Part shown: positions 35,373 to 46,302 of the stretch, piece by piece
Layout: each line of letters starts with the position of its first letter
Numbering within the stretch: the first letter of the stretch is position 1
Source of the DNA: Neurospora tetrasperma FGSC 2508
Lineage: Eukaryota > Ascomycota > Sordariomycetes > Sordariales > Sordariaceae
NCBI RefSeq assembly: GCF_000213175.1
Contig: NW_009799103.1
Span: 3,187,896-3,251,895 of the forward strand
DNA: 64,000 bases
Direction of reading: 5' to 3'
The notes under the pieces: model-generated
Database searches by the model: none
What the model was told of the DNA's origin: nothing
Seen by the model: only the letters and a program-made list of their open reading frames with translations
Made by a program: the position numbers and the translations under genes

Positions 35373-37777
35373 TGTCATGGTTCAACTCCAGCTTCGTTTT
35401 TTGCTGCTACCTACTCACACCGCACCCCCTTGCTGCATCCATAGAGTGTAACTGATACTTGCAGGGATCTGATCATTTTTTGTGTTTCCGCGATCGCATC
35501 CCATGTGTGTGTCCACTTTGGTCTCCAGCCAGACTAGGCCCACCCGTTGGTCTGGACAACCAAAGATGGAGCCCGAAGTTGACGAGAGACGAACGGTGGA
35601 GGAGGATTCAAAAAAGTGCATTTCGGAAACACAAACGGACAAATTGCTAGTGTAGAGCCCCGGAGATCGCTTTTTGCGCCAAAAGTCAAGGTTCTGACTG
35701 TTCTTCAAGACTGGACGGCGGCTCCGGGGCGGTTAGCACATTCAGTGGGTACACTGAAGAGTGACGGCGATGACGTGACGTGCGAGAGACGAGACGCTGG
35801 CGTTGTCGTCTTGCTCGTTTCTCACGACCGACGACGGGCAGCTCGTCTGGGGTTTGAAAGCTTGGCGGCGGGAAACGTTGCTGCCGATCCTTTCATCCAT
35901 CATCTACGCAATCAAAACACCACCATTCGTTTCATTCTTTCTATCGTGGGCAGCCAACAAGATGTTGGCGAGAATCACCCGCCATCTCTTTAGCAACTTG
36001 TCTTATGGTTCCAAGTTCTTACCGTCCCTTTACCAACCAGCCTTCTTTGTATCGTCTTTGACGTCGATATCCCCCCGCGGCAGCTCCAGTATCAAGGAAA
36101 CACCCCCCTGGTCCTATTCCCCTCTTCCCCTCCTCCTCCTCCTTCCGTCAATTCGGTCGTGTTACGCACGATCAAAAGCACAGTTGCTTCCGTGTGTCTT
36201 GGGTACTTTGGTGTTGCAGGCAAGGGCCTCTGCTCGAGTCCTCCCAATGCCGTGATCACAAGCTACAACCGATTTCTCCAAGGCTTCTGGCGACTGGCGC
36301 GCGCCTGGATGGTTTGAATGGCAACACTCACCTTTTCCACGATCCATCTATCTAGTCCCTAGTGGGAGCGAAAGTGGTACCAGGGTTTATCAATGGAGGA
36401 TCAATGTGACTTGGTGCAGGACTGGTACCACGTGTAATCAGGTGCTCCAGACCGAGTGCTTGTTAGGCCCTGGCTGACTGGGCTTCCAGACTTCCTCCCC
36501 AGACGGATGGCTGGACGGGTGGGCTGTATCTTTTGGCCCATTGAGCTTGAATCACACCCCGGTCAACAAGAGACAGATTCCGGATTACCAATTGATGGGT
36601 TAGGACTTGTCCATGTTGGCCCGACCATGAGGGGTGAAGCAAGAAAAGAAAGAAGGAAAGAATGACAAGGCTCACGACGACGAACGGCTTGATCCTTTGA
36701 AGCTGCCACGGTGACCAACGACGCCGGCAATCACAATCAGGCGCCAAACGAACTATAGTCCGTCTCTTGCAGCCAACCAAACGGATCACAAGATAACAGA
36801 CCGACGGAGAGAGGGCAGGGCACTGACAACGGCCAAAACAGGACATTTTGGGCGACCGATAAAGAAAGTGGAGGAGATTAGGGTAGTCTAAGTTATGTAT
36901 CAGAATGCGCGACGAGGATTCTCACCAGAGGTTGATCTTGAGGTTGATTCAGTCCCCGGCGTGGGACGATTGACAGCCGTGAGGCGTTCTTGCGCCATGT
37001 TTCCCTTGGTGGATGAGGACATCCCCAGGCCAACTGAAAATCAACCTCAGCACAGAAATTTCACCCCACAGACCCCAACAACCAAAGCAGCATTCTGATC
37101 AACGGTCATTGTCAAGGACTGGGGCGTACGGCGGTGATGGCGGGGAAGAATAGCGTCCGCCCGCGGTGCAACGCTAATGTTACGTTGTCACTTCAGACGG
37201 AATTCGTCCAGACTCTCTTCACATTGCATATGTAGATGGTCGCATTGGAGTATTCTCATTGCAACCCATCCCAACTCGCACCTCATCCTCGGCTGTGACT
37301 CGACTCAATTCCGATCTGTTTCTGGTCGGCCATTGTCAGTGGTTGGATCTAGAACTCGGGCCCACAAACGAAGGTCAAGGTCTTATTAGACTTTGATATA
37401 AGTATCGGCCGGCCTGGAAATGGTGGATTGCAAAACTCCGACACCGAGAGAGAGAGAGACTACAACATGGAAATTTGGAAGTGTTATAGAGAAGCATCCG
37501 AGGCATCGTGGGTCATGTCGTCCACCCCATGCTCGTCATTGCGGTGAAGCCTGAGCTAGCTGGGATTTTGCGGTGGTATGCAGTGGTGCGCATTGCTTAG
37601 CAGGTCAGCTGCGCATAGTGCGTATTTGCTGCTAGTGTACTTCACTGAGCAGGGTAGAAAAGTCTTAGCAGAGGGAACGAATCGCTTACACGACGGTGAT
37701 AATGGGGTCAACAGGGTCTGCAAGCATCCAATGATGCAACTGCATCACAACGCCAACAAAAGGAAAGAAAAAAAAAA
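34754..37777. other. Gene-poor upstream region, left of the assembly gap
   Basis: About 3 kb between the start of the Ser/Pro-rich gene and the gap. No gene recognised. It contains a 30-nt poly-A at 35341-35370 and ends in an A-rich stretch directly before the gap. Part of it is presumably promoter and long 5' leader. Confidence 0.45.
35341..35370. repeat. Poly-A run, 30 nt
   Basis: Uninterrupted A homopolymer preceded by T-rich sequence, about 590 bp upstream of the Ser/Pro-rich gene start. Confidence 0.9.
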
Positions 37778-38616
37778 NNNNNNNNNNNNNNNNNNNNNNN
37801 NNNNNNNNNNNNNNNNNNNNNNNNNNNNNNNNNNNNNNNNNNNNNNNNNNNNNNNNNNNNNNNNNNNNNNNNNNNNNNNNNNNNNNNNNNNNNNNNNNNN
37901 NNNNNNNNNNNNNNNNNNNNNNNNNNNNNNNNNNNNNNNNNNNNNNNNNNNNNNNNNNNNNNNNNNNNNNNNNNNNNNNNNNNNNNNNNNNNNNNNNNNN
38001 NNNNNNNNNNNNNNNNNNNNNNNNNNNNNNNNNNNNNNNNNNNNNNNNNNNNNNNNNNNNNNNNNNNNNNNNNNNNNNNNNNNNNNNNNNNNNNNNNNNN
38101 NNNNNNNNNNNNNNNNNNNNNNNNNNNNNNNNNNNNNNNNNNNNNNNNNNNNNNNNNNNNNNNNNNNNNNNNNNNNNNNNNNNNNNNNNNNNNNNNNNNN
38201 NNNNNNNNNNNNNNNNNNNNNNNNNNNNNNNNNNNNNNNNNNNNNNNNNNNNNNNNNNNNNNNNNNNNNNNNNNNNNNNNNNNNNNNNNNNNNNNNNNNN
38301 NNNNNNNNNNNNNNNNNNNNNNNNNNNNNNNNNNNNNNNNNNNNNNNNNNNNNNNNNNNNNNNNNNNNNNNNNNNNNNNNNNNNNNNNNNNNNNNNNNNN
38401 NNNNNNNNNNNNNNNNNNNNNNNNNNNNNNNNNNNNNNNNNNNNNNNNNNNNNNNNNNNNNNNNNNNNNNNNNNNNNNNNNNNNNNNNNNNNNNNNNNNN
38501 NNNNNNNNNNNNNNNNNNNNNNNNNNNNNNNNNNNNNNNNNNNNNNNNNNNNNNNNNNNNNNNNNNNNNNNNNNNNNNNNNNNNNNNNNNNNNNNNNNNN
38601 NNNNNNNNNNNNNNNN
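37778..38616. other. Assembly gap (839 N)
   Basis: Unknown bases. Both edges are A-rich (an A run before and AAAAAG after), suggesting that the assembler stopped in a homopolymer or simple repeat. Nothing can be said about the content. Confidence 1.
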
Positions 38617-40080
38617 AAAAAGAAATGAGAATTAACATAACGGGCTTATTCCCGATAGCATCGATTAGAGGTATGAAAGCGTGCCCTGAAAACTCAGATT
38701 TAGTCACGACTCAGAGGGTCGGGGGGACGGGTCACACCTTGCCTGACCCGCGGTTGGAGGGTAGCTTAGCTGCACAAGAAGGACCAAATTCTAAGTAGCT
38801 CTCTGTTTAATGACCATGACCCATCACAGACAGCTTCTTTTCCTACCACTCACCCCAGAAACCAAACTTCCTACACTACTCCTGGAGGTACCTTAGCTTC
38901 AGCTCACTCATGCTCAAAGACTCCGGATACGGGCTCTCCCTAATTCCGAACTATTGCCGTAGTAGCGAGCGGCAGGCAAACCTCTCTTGACGTTGGCTGG
39001 CCGTGTGGTTAGGTAATCTTGAGCCATCGCTTCTACTCTCGCGTCTATAACATTAACGCGTCCACTATATGTATCCGATGGCGGAGGACGAGGAGCGAAA
39101 AGACTCGGGCATTTCCAAACTTGATTCCGCATGTATTCGGAGCATTGGCGGATTGCAGTGCGGAAACCACCTTGAGTCCATCCGTGATTCGTCCATTCAG
39201 CCGTTATTTTTTTTGGCAGCATTGATGTAAAGTACATTTGTACATCAAGCCTCTCCACCAAGGATCAACTACCCGATGAGGAGATGAGCTCCGACGATGC
39301 CGCTCTCGCGATCGTCAATCGAAGCATCTTCAGCAGAACCAGAATGTTCCTGGAAGCATGTACCTGGTCGTCTACACTGCACTAGTAGTGACAAGAGTCT
39401 GGCCTTTCCTCGCTTGCGCCCAAGCTCTCGCTCGAGGGCCAAGGGTCACTCTGCTCTGCCTCTCCTCTCCCTCGCTCGATCGGTGCTTCCTGCTCCGTCA
39501 CCGTTACCTTGATGGTGTACACTACATTGCGGCAGTACCTGCATGAAAGGTGCATCGGCTCCAGGGCCGGAGAGATGACTTTGAAGAATCGAAAAGACAA
39601 CACCAACCACCATACATACTTTGCTATGACACCATCCCAACTCTGTGAATTGTGATTAGCTTCACGAGTTTGTCCGATGCTTAGGGAGTCGATCTCAAGT
39701 AGGATTTTTTGCCTTCGACATAGAAAGAAAAGAAAGAAAGAAGAAAATCCGATAAATGACCCGAAAAAAAAAAAATTATTCCCGAAGAATGTTGGTTGTT
39801 CCGTCCCTGCTCGCCATCAGATAATATGGCTGACCAAGATAGGTAATCCGACTGTGTTCCTCGATTCCAGTCCGACTGTGTGGGTTCAGCTACCTGCTGA
39901 ACTCCCCTCGCTGCCAGATCGCCAATATCTAAGACACCAAGCTTGGCATATGCTGTCTTTAATCTCTGCTACAATCATCAAGTACTCGGTACCATATACC
40001 ATTGCCCAAATGCGCATTCAAACATTGAAATAACAACGACCACATGAACACTTCTTCGTAACGCAAAAGAACCATTCTTG

Positions 40081-40106
40081 CGGGGGGAGGGGGGGGGGAG
40101 GGGACC
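40081..40106 (+). repeat. G-run tract with quadruplex potential
   Basis: Runs of 6, 10 or more and 4 G separated by single A residues. Such a tract could form a G-quadruplex on the plus strand. It lies about 70 bp from a telomere-like CCCTAACCCTAA motif. Confidence 0.7.
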
Positions 40107-40177
40107 TCTCACCAGCCCCCAGCCCCCTGCATCCCATGAAACTGACCCTAACACCTCAGTGATGCCAATTAGCGCTA

Positions 40178-40194
40178 CCTAACCCTAACCCTCA
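40178..40194. repeat. Short interstitial telomere-like motif
   Basis: Two to two-and-a-half units of CCTAAC/CCCTAA (telomere unit TTAGGG on the other strand). It is too short to be a telomere and could be chance or a trace of a repaired break. Confidence 0.5.
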
Positions 40195-40387
40195 GCATCC
40201 GGGCGGCCCGGTACAGACAAAAGCAAGAACTCCGTCATTGGCTAAAAGGCTCCCCACACAGTTGAATTGGGATCGAACACAGTCGGAATATCTGAATCGG
40301 TCATGTCATAACTGCTGCGCGCAGATCTGATTAATCCAGCTCGGTACCTGTTTTTGCATCGATCGATGGGATGATCCAACCGACGAT

Positions 40388-40415
40388 CTTCTTCTTCTTC
40401 TTCTTCTTCTTCTTT
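40388..40415. repeat. (CTT)n microsatellite
   Basis: About nine CTT triplets in intergenic DNA. Confidence 0.85.
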
Positions 40416-41131
40416 TTCCAAGTCCCTCATTACATACTCAACACCATGGAACTGAAGTCGAGCTCACAGAGATGGGGACAGAAAGGACGCCGGGGGGCAT
40501 CTACACTACTACCATACATGTATCGTACTACCTTGCTTTCATCCTGCGTCGTGCCTCGTATCTTATAAATACCTTTCCGAAGCTCGGCCGGCATCGGTGC
40601 AGGTCCATGCTCGGTCATCACGACGCCTCCTCGGCTTCCTTGCCGGCAATTGTTGCTTGGGCTTTTACATTTCACACCATCAGATTCAGGCGGACATGTG
40701 AATACCGAACCCATAGTAGCCAGCCAAACACCAAACTGGCACTCTCAACTCAATTTAGTGTAGTGTAATAGCCATCTCGCCATCTTGCCAGCCACCGAAC
40801 CACACCACACCACACCACACCACACCTCGTCAATCTCTCAATGACGGACTATGTCTAATTTGCCATGTGGGAAAACCCCCCCTGCTTGTCTCTCGGAATC
40901 CCTTTTCATTGGCAGTGGGCAATTGGGGTTGGGGTGAAGATTTTCCGGAAGATCTCGCCGAGGGCGATCTCACTTCCGTCGTCCGCTGCTTCTTGCTTCT
41001 TGCTGAGTGCTTGCTGCTGCTGCTCACCATGCTGCCCGTACCTAGTGTACCTAGTGTAGTGTACCTGCTGCCCCTTGCATTAGCACCATGGCTCAACCCG
41101 TATGTATGTACTTAGGTAGTGTATGGGGGGC

Positions 41132-41239
41132 TGAACCAGAACCAGAACCAGAACCAGACTCAACGGCGCACGCCGATTCGTTGAGTGAGGCCCGCCGCGC
41201 CCAGTTCCTGTTCCTGTTCCTGTTCCTGTTCCTGTTCCT
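41132..41239. repeat. Paired hexamer arrays, AACCAG and GTTCCT
   Basis: Two short tandem arrays about 45 bp apart: roughly four copies of AACCAG (41134-41158) and six copies of GTTCCT (41204-41239). They are near-complementary in an inverted sense (GAACC against GTTCC) and might fold imperfectly. No coding role is supported. Confidence 0.75.
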
Positions 41240-41771
41240 GGCTGCTTTTGAACTACAACTACACAAGGACACTAAAACTTGCACGTGAAACTCTTTCCCC
41301 CCTCCAGGAGGTCCTCATTAACCTATGTCTTCTCCCCAAAACTGGACCTTACCTTGCTAGGTTATTACGTCTAGGTTTTAGGTTTTAGTGTAGGTAGGTG
41401 TTGATGGCGCGAGTTTTGTCAGCCTCACTCTGGCAACTCAAACTCACCTCAATTCAAGCTTTACAAGGTTCATTCGAACGACGTCTCTCTGTCTGAGTCG
41501 TCTTTTCAGCTGCAATGGGGATTGCTCTACACTTACCTATGACATAATTCCTTCTAGGTATCTGGTGTATCTAGTGTACATCTATCGACACTAGCTATCT
41601 GCCATGTGCTCATGCTTTCGGATCCTGACTTAGCTGGGACGGGGAGGGGACTGGAGGGGAAGGAAAGAGGCAGAGCCCGTGCGGATCATCCATTTGCTTA
41701 CATGGTAGAGGTATGTAGTGTAGTGTAGGAGGATTTGGGTCGCAGGTATATTGCCTCTTCAAGATTGGCCG

Positions 41772-41774
<3 letters not shown>

Positions 41775-41829
<55 letters not shown>
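41775..41829. repeat. Poly-T run, 55 nt
   Basis: Uninterrupted T homopolymer of about 55 bases as assembled. This is the longest homopolymer in the window, and the length may be uncertain because homopolymers are hard to sequence. Confidence 0.9.
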
Positions 41830-42463
41830 CGCGACTGTGACCTCGCGTTGTAACTTGCAGCTGTGAGAGTAGTTATTCTCTTGTCTGCTAGATTGGAATA
41901 GCCACAGTTAGTCAAGGTCAGCATATGTTAGCTTCTGTTCTTCCCAACGCGGTAGGTTGTGTGTTTCGAGACAAGAGAAACCACCTCTGTACTCCATTAC
42001 GTGTACACTACTCAAGCACATACCTACCTATAATAGACCCCTAGATCAACAAAGGGCCCCGTACTGCAACCAATAATGGTGATATCGACGTAGTTGAAGG
42101 AAACCACATAGCAAGGGATCAATACCTCTCGGTTCTGAAGTAGATGGATAGGAGAACCGTCCAAGGGACAAACACCGAGTTATAGGTATTCGCAAACATC
42201 GAGTATACCAATTGCTGTAGCTTTGTCCCGCCAACAAAGCATTGAATAAACCAAGAAAAAGTAAAGCAAAAGGTGACTGCCGTCATACCAGCTCTCCTCA
42301 GTCGTGACATAACTGCCTGCTAGAAGCACGACCGAACCAGTCAAGGCCACCCCCCTAGAGGTAGATACCTCTACAGAAAGAGCCCGCGGGCGTAACACCA
42401 GGTCAACCTTCCAAATAACCTCACTTTCCCCTCCCCCCCCTCGTCATCCCTTCTCGTCGTCGT

Positions 42464-42616
42464 GGACCAGCGGCCGTTAGAAACTCAGAAAATCCGCCCC
42501 TCCCTCGTCATTGCGGACCAGCGGCCGTTAGAAACTCAGAAAATCCGCCCCTCCCTCGTCATTGCGGACCAGCGGCCGTTAGAAACTCCAGTCACAAAAT
42601 CCGCCTCTTACTTCGC
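42464..42616. repeat. 51-bp tandem repeat, about three copies
   Basis: Units begin GGACCAGCGGCCGTTAGAAA at 42464, 42515 and 42566, an exact 51-bp period. Copies one and two are nearly identical across the whole unit; the third differs at its right end, where CAGTCA is added. Each unit holds the palindrome CGGCCG and the motif AAAATCCGCC. It lies in non-coding DNA about 1 kb from the end of the MFS gene. Confidence 0.92.
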
Positions 42617-42681
42617 CTGATTCACCTCCCGCATATAACAACCCTCTGTACCCCATTTTCCCTCTCTCTTCTACCGATTCC

Positions 42682-42718
42682 CTTCTTCTTCTTCTTCTTC
42701 TTCTTCTTCTTCTTCTTC
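42682..42718. repeat. (CTT)n microsatellite
   Basis: About twelve CTT triplets, followed by C-rich and T-rich stretches. Confidence 0.9.
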
Positions 42719-43554
42719 CCCCTCCCCCTTTTTTCTTCTTTTTTTTTGTTTTTACCTCGTATCTCCATCCCTTCCTCCCGGATCCTCTCCTTCTTCCGCC
42801 TCTTCACCTGAAAGTAAGCTTTTGGCGAAGGTCGACCCCGCTGTTAGGGGTCAATGGGGTTGGAGAGGTCGTACGTACCTCCAGGTAGTCTGTGTTATTC
42901 GAGTTGACTGCTGGTGACATGAGGTTTGGGGTTGGGAATGGCTTTCTGTTATTGTAGTTGGTGATGCTGCTGCTGCTGAGGCCTCGGAGGGCTCGGTCCA
43001 TGTCATGATGGAATACGAGGCCATTTTAAGATGTGAGGACCTTACCGCAGTGGGAGAAACTCTATATGGTGAAGAAGAGGAAGAGCTGTTAAGATATGAG
43101 GAAGTGAGAATGGCTTTGGGATGGGTTCCTTTGCTCGGGGATGAATATTGTGGTGTTTTGTTCGGTAGTATACTGGACATCGTAGCGTCTCTCCTCAATC
43201 AATAAGTCATTGTGGTAGCTCCAATGGTAAGGTCACTCTTCTGAAGCTTCCACCGGATATATGTTTAGGTGCATGTACCTTTTGTGTTCACCATTTGTAT
43301 TCAGATTCCAACCAAAGTGATAGCACCGTGTCATCACGAGGGAGAAACTGAGGATCACTCGAGGATTATAATATCCCTAGAGGATGACGAGGGGATTTCG
43401 ATGCGTTATCTTCAAGGTGAGGAGTAATCATTATTGATCTCATTTTCCTATCTGTTTCGATAGTGTGACTTCTGTCAAGTGAATGTCCAATATTAATAAC
43501 TTTGATCCAAAACGTATACAGCAATGAAAAGTTCGAGGTATACCACACTACCTA

Positions 43555-45225
43555 CTACTTCTCACACGGACTAATAGCATACGCACTCCTCTTCCTCAAC
43601 TTTGGCCCCATCTTCCAAAACACAAACGGCGCCGGAGCAAGAACAACCGCCACACATCCCAGGATCGTCATGGTCCATTTCACCCCAAAACCCGGCACCG
43701 TAAACAACGGTCTCGTCCCCAAAGCCATGCCACCAGCAATGATATACCTCAGCATCGTGATAGCAGAAAGAGCGCTTCCAGCATGCACTCCATAACTATC
43801 CACAATGTACCCGTAACTGCTGGTATAGAGGGCCATCAAGACCAGACCGAAAAGGAAGCACGCCCCCAGTACAGACCACATGGGTATCATCTCCACGTCC
43901 GTCCAGCCCAGCCAGAACAAAGCGGCTGGAAGCAGCGGGCCGGCCACAAAGCCGGGATACAACCGGAACTCGGGCTCGAGCGTGGCATTCGCATCCTGCG
44001 TACTACTTGCGAGACGCGCTTCGCGGCGGCGGGCCCAGAGATAGAGACCCGGTACTGCGAGCATGAAGGAGGTGGCACCGGCTGCAAGGGCGCCGAAACA
44101 AGCGCCGGTCTGGCCCTCGTCGAGGTCATGAGCTTGGCGGAAAATTTGGTCGAAGCCTGACAAGAAGGTGAAGAGGAGGGTGTAGAGCAGGATGAGATAG
44201 ACCCCCAGGACTGTGATGACAGACTCAGTGTGAATGAACTTGAGCGGAAGCGAGAGGCGAGTTCTCAAGCGTTGGGCAAAGGATTTCTGTCGGAGGTTTT
44301 GAGCATGCGCGGACACATAACGCTGGTCATTGGTGAGGCGGCGGAGGTGTTCGGCTTTCCAGTCGAGAAGTTTGGGCAGATAAGTCTCGGGTAGGAAGAG
44401 AAAGGAGACCAAAAAAGCGGTGCCGGAGATGACGAGCGTTACCCATTCTGTCCAGTGCCAGCCTAGGTATGGGTCCGCGATGATAAATCCGCCTGCAATG
44501 GGTGCGATGACCGCAGCTGTTATCATGTTAGCCAAGTGAGTTACAGTTGGAGAGCGGACAAGGAGAGGCTTGCCTGCAACGTTTGCCCAAGCGATTACAG
44601 GAAAAGCAAATGTCCTCCCAACAAAACTGAACTGATCCTGTACACTCGAACCGTTGCTGCCCAGAGTTCCGCTCGCGAACAAGCCAACGAAGTACCGACA
44701 TGCAACATGTCCACCAAATGTCGGCCTCAGGGCGGAGCCAAGGACGAAAAAGATGTAACAGAAAGTAGAGGTCAGGTAGACCGGGCTTCGACCAAAGGTT
44801 TCGGATAGCGGTCCGGCAAAGAGAGCACCGGAACCCATACCGAACAAGTACATGGCCGTGGAGAGCGCTTCGAGGGCCGAGTCCACACCGTATTCTTCGG
44901 CAATGTCGGCGTTGGCCATTGATTCGGCGCCGGCTGAGTATCCCTGGGCGAAGATGAGGATGAACAGGATGGCGATGTTCTTGCATCGGGCTGCGAGTGG
45001 CCAGTTTCTGGGGTCGATGGGATCATTATCGCCGATTGTCGAAACAATAATAAGTTCTTCTTTGTTGTTGCGCCGTTGAGTGTCTTCAGTATTCGTTTCT
45101 TCCTAGTCTCCGGGTGCTTCGACTTCATGTGCTCTGGGATTCAGGTACAAGCCTGGTAGACGGCCTGATTCGACTTCGGCCTCTACTTGTTTTGCGATAC
45201 GTCGATATTGGACAACCGACCACAT
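43555..45225 (-). CDS. MFS transporter (DHA1/polyamine-type), possibly non-functional allele
   Basis: A major facilitator protein, probably a drug or polyamine:H+ antiporter. Exons fit at 45225-44574 and 44516-43555. The 57-bp intron (GCAAGC donor, GGCTAAC branch point, ACAG acceptor) is a multiple of three without stops, so it can be missed; removing it gives WANVAAAVIAPIAGG, as in relatives. Visible marks: DPRNWP before TM1, LSTAMYLFGMGSGALFAGPL, the MFS loop ETFGRSPVYL, PYLGWHWTEW and FLFLPETYLPKLL. The frame opens with MWSVVQYRRIAKQVEAEVES at 45225, but an in-frame TAG lies at 45103-45105 (codon 41), before TM1. The next Met, at 44919, starts after TM1. So it is either a pseudogene or nonsense allele, or the 5' gene model differs. 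C to T in a CAG codon would explain the stop. Confidence 0.8.
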
Positions 45226-45696
45226 TGTCGGGAGAGGAATCCGAGTATGTCGCTAATGGATCGGTTGTATACGTGCAATTGATAATGGTAAGAATGGTTA
45301 CTGTGTCCAAGCTGTCGTGAACCTGGGAGAATATTTGTGCTGTAGTTTGTTCAAAGACATGACGAGTTTTCTTTTCCGGCTCATGGATGACAAACTGACG
45401 CGAAGCAACCAGGAGGCAGGGCGTCATCGAAGTTTCCAGTTATCCTTGTGCTTCTCTCGTGGGGGAGGTAGTAGCCCATGACAAATCCTTCTGGTGTAGC
45501 ACAAGTCAGGAACCTCTGTCATCATTGAGTTCGGAGATGGGAAAGAATGAACAAGGCCAAAGAAGGCGAAGTTGGAGTGGCATCGTGAATGCCAAGAACA
45601 GCAATTACTTACACATGAAAGACGTACATCACTGCGAAGTCTAAACACAGAGCTTACGCTTGCCAGCAAACAAGAATGATATCCCTTATATACTCA
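45226..45696. other. Spacer between hemerythrin-like and MFS genes
   Basis: About 470 bp, both neighbours on the minus strand. It holds the hemerythrin-like gene's 3' end region and the MFS promoter. Nothing else is recognised. Confidence 0.5.
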
Positions 45697-46302
45697 TCAC
45701 TCTGTCAACCCAAGCTTAACAATCAGGTCCTGTCTGGGCATCTCCAAAATGGCTGACAATATTCTTGAATCCGGTGCTCCGTCCTTGCCGTATGGCTTCT
45801 GCAACATATCCTTGATCTTATTGTACTTGTTGCTGAGCTCGGTCGATTCGGCCTCTGATATGTTGTCCTCCAGCCGATGGAGATCGCTGCGCTCCTCCTC
45901 GAGGACATGTGGTTGTAGGTCCACCCAGATGGCGTGCAGGGACGAATTGAAGCTTTCTTGGGCGGGATCGAAGCGTTGCATGTGTCGTAGCTTGGAGTTT
46001 ATCTGTATTGTCAGAGATAGCAGTCAGAATCTCCAGTCAAGCAATTTGGACTTCTCTTTCGATAGACTTACACTCTCAAAATCATCAGACAGTCTTTGAC
46101 GTCGTTGGTGGCCGTGACTTGCCAGATGCTGCTCCAACGCCGGAGTTAAGACGAGGTCTTCAACGCGCAGGTAGCGATCAAGTGCCCAGATGAACTTGTT
46201 TCTCAGCGAGTGACGATCCTCTGGTTCGGCACTGCTGATGGCGTGGTACGCCTCGGTGATGAGCGCATGGTCGGCTTTGACGGCGTCTGAGATTCTGGAC
46301 AT
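45697..46302 (-). CDS. Hemerythrin-like HHE-domain protein
   Basis: Two exons (46302-46072, 46002-45697) give 178 aa. The intron has donor GTAAGT and acceptor ATACAG and joins DDFES to INSKLRHMQRF. The four-helix hemerythrin-like fold is suggested by ISDAVKADHALITEAYHAI (His12), FIWALDRYLRVEDLVLTPALE, the segment FNSSLHAIWVDLQPHVLEEE with HxxxE, and the Leu-rich last helix. Such proteins bind a di-iron centre for oxygen or NO binding or sensing; fungal members are mostly uncharacterised. At the first expected HxxxE motif, relatives usually have R-H-x-x-x-E; here the residue is Tyr44 (RYLRVED), so the iron site may be altered. No targeting signal is seen. It is divergent from the SCOT gene. 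Confidence 0.87.

Larger units (their letters stand above)
38617..43554. other. Gene-poor region right of the gap
   Basis: About 4.9 kb without a gene that I can support. It contains a G-rich stretch and a short telomere-like motif (40080-40195), CTT repeats, CCACA repeats near 40801-40827, AACCAG and GTTCCT hexamer arrays (41132-41239), a 55-nt poly-T, a 51-bp tandem repeat (42464-42616) and a long CTT tract. A reading frame at 38914-39261 (-) was considered and not accepted. Confidence 0.5.

Noticed and set aside
38914-39261. A 115-aa minus-strand frame (MVERLDVQMYF...)
   Set aside because: It looks slightly protein-like, but it lacks a recognised domain, partner exons or promoter signs. 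I could not separate it from chance or an eroded remnant.
40178-40194. Possible telomere
   Set aside because: Only about two units, with ordinary sequence on both sides.
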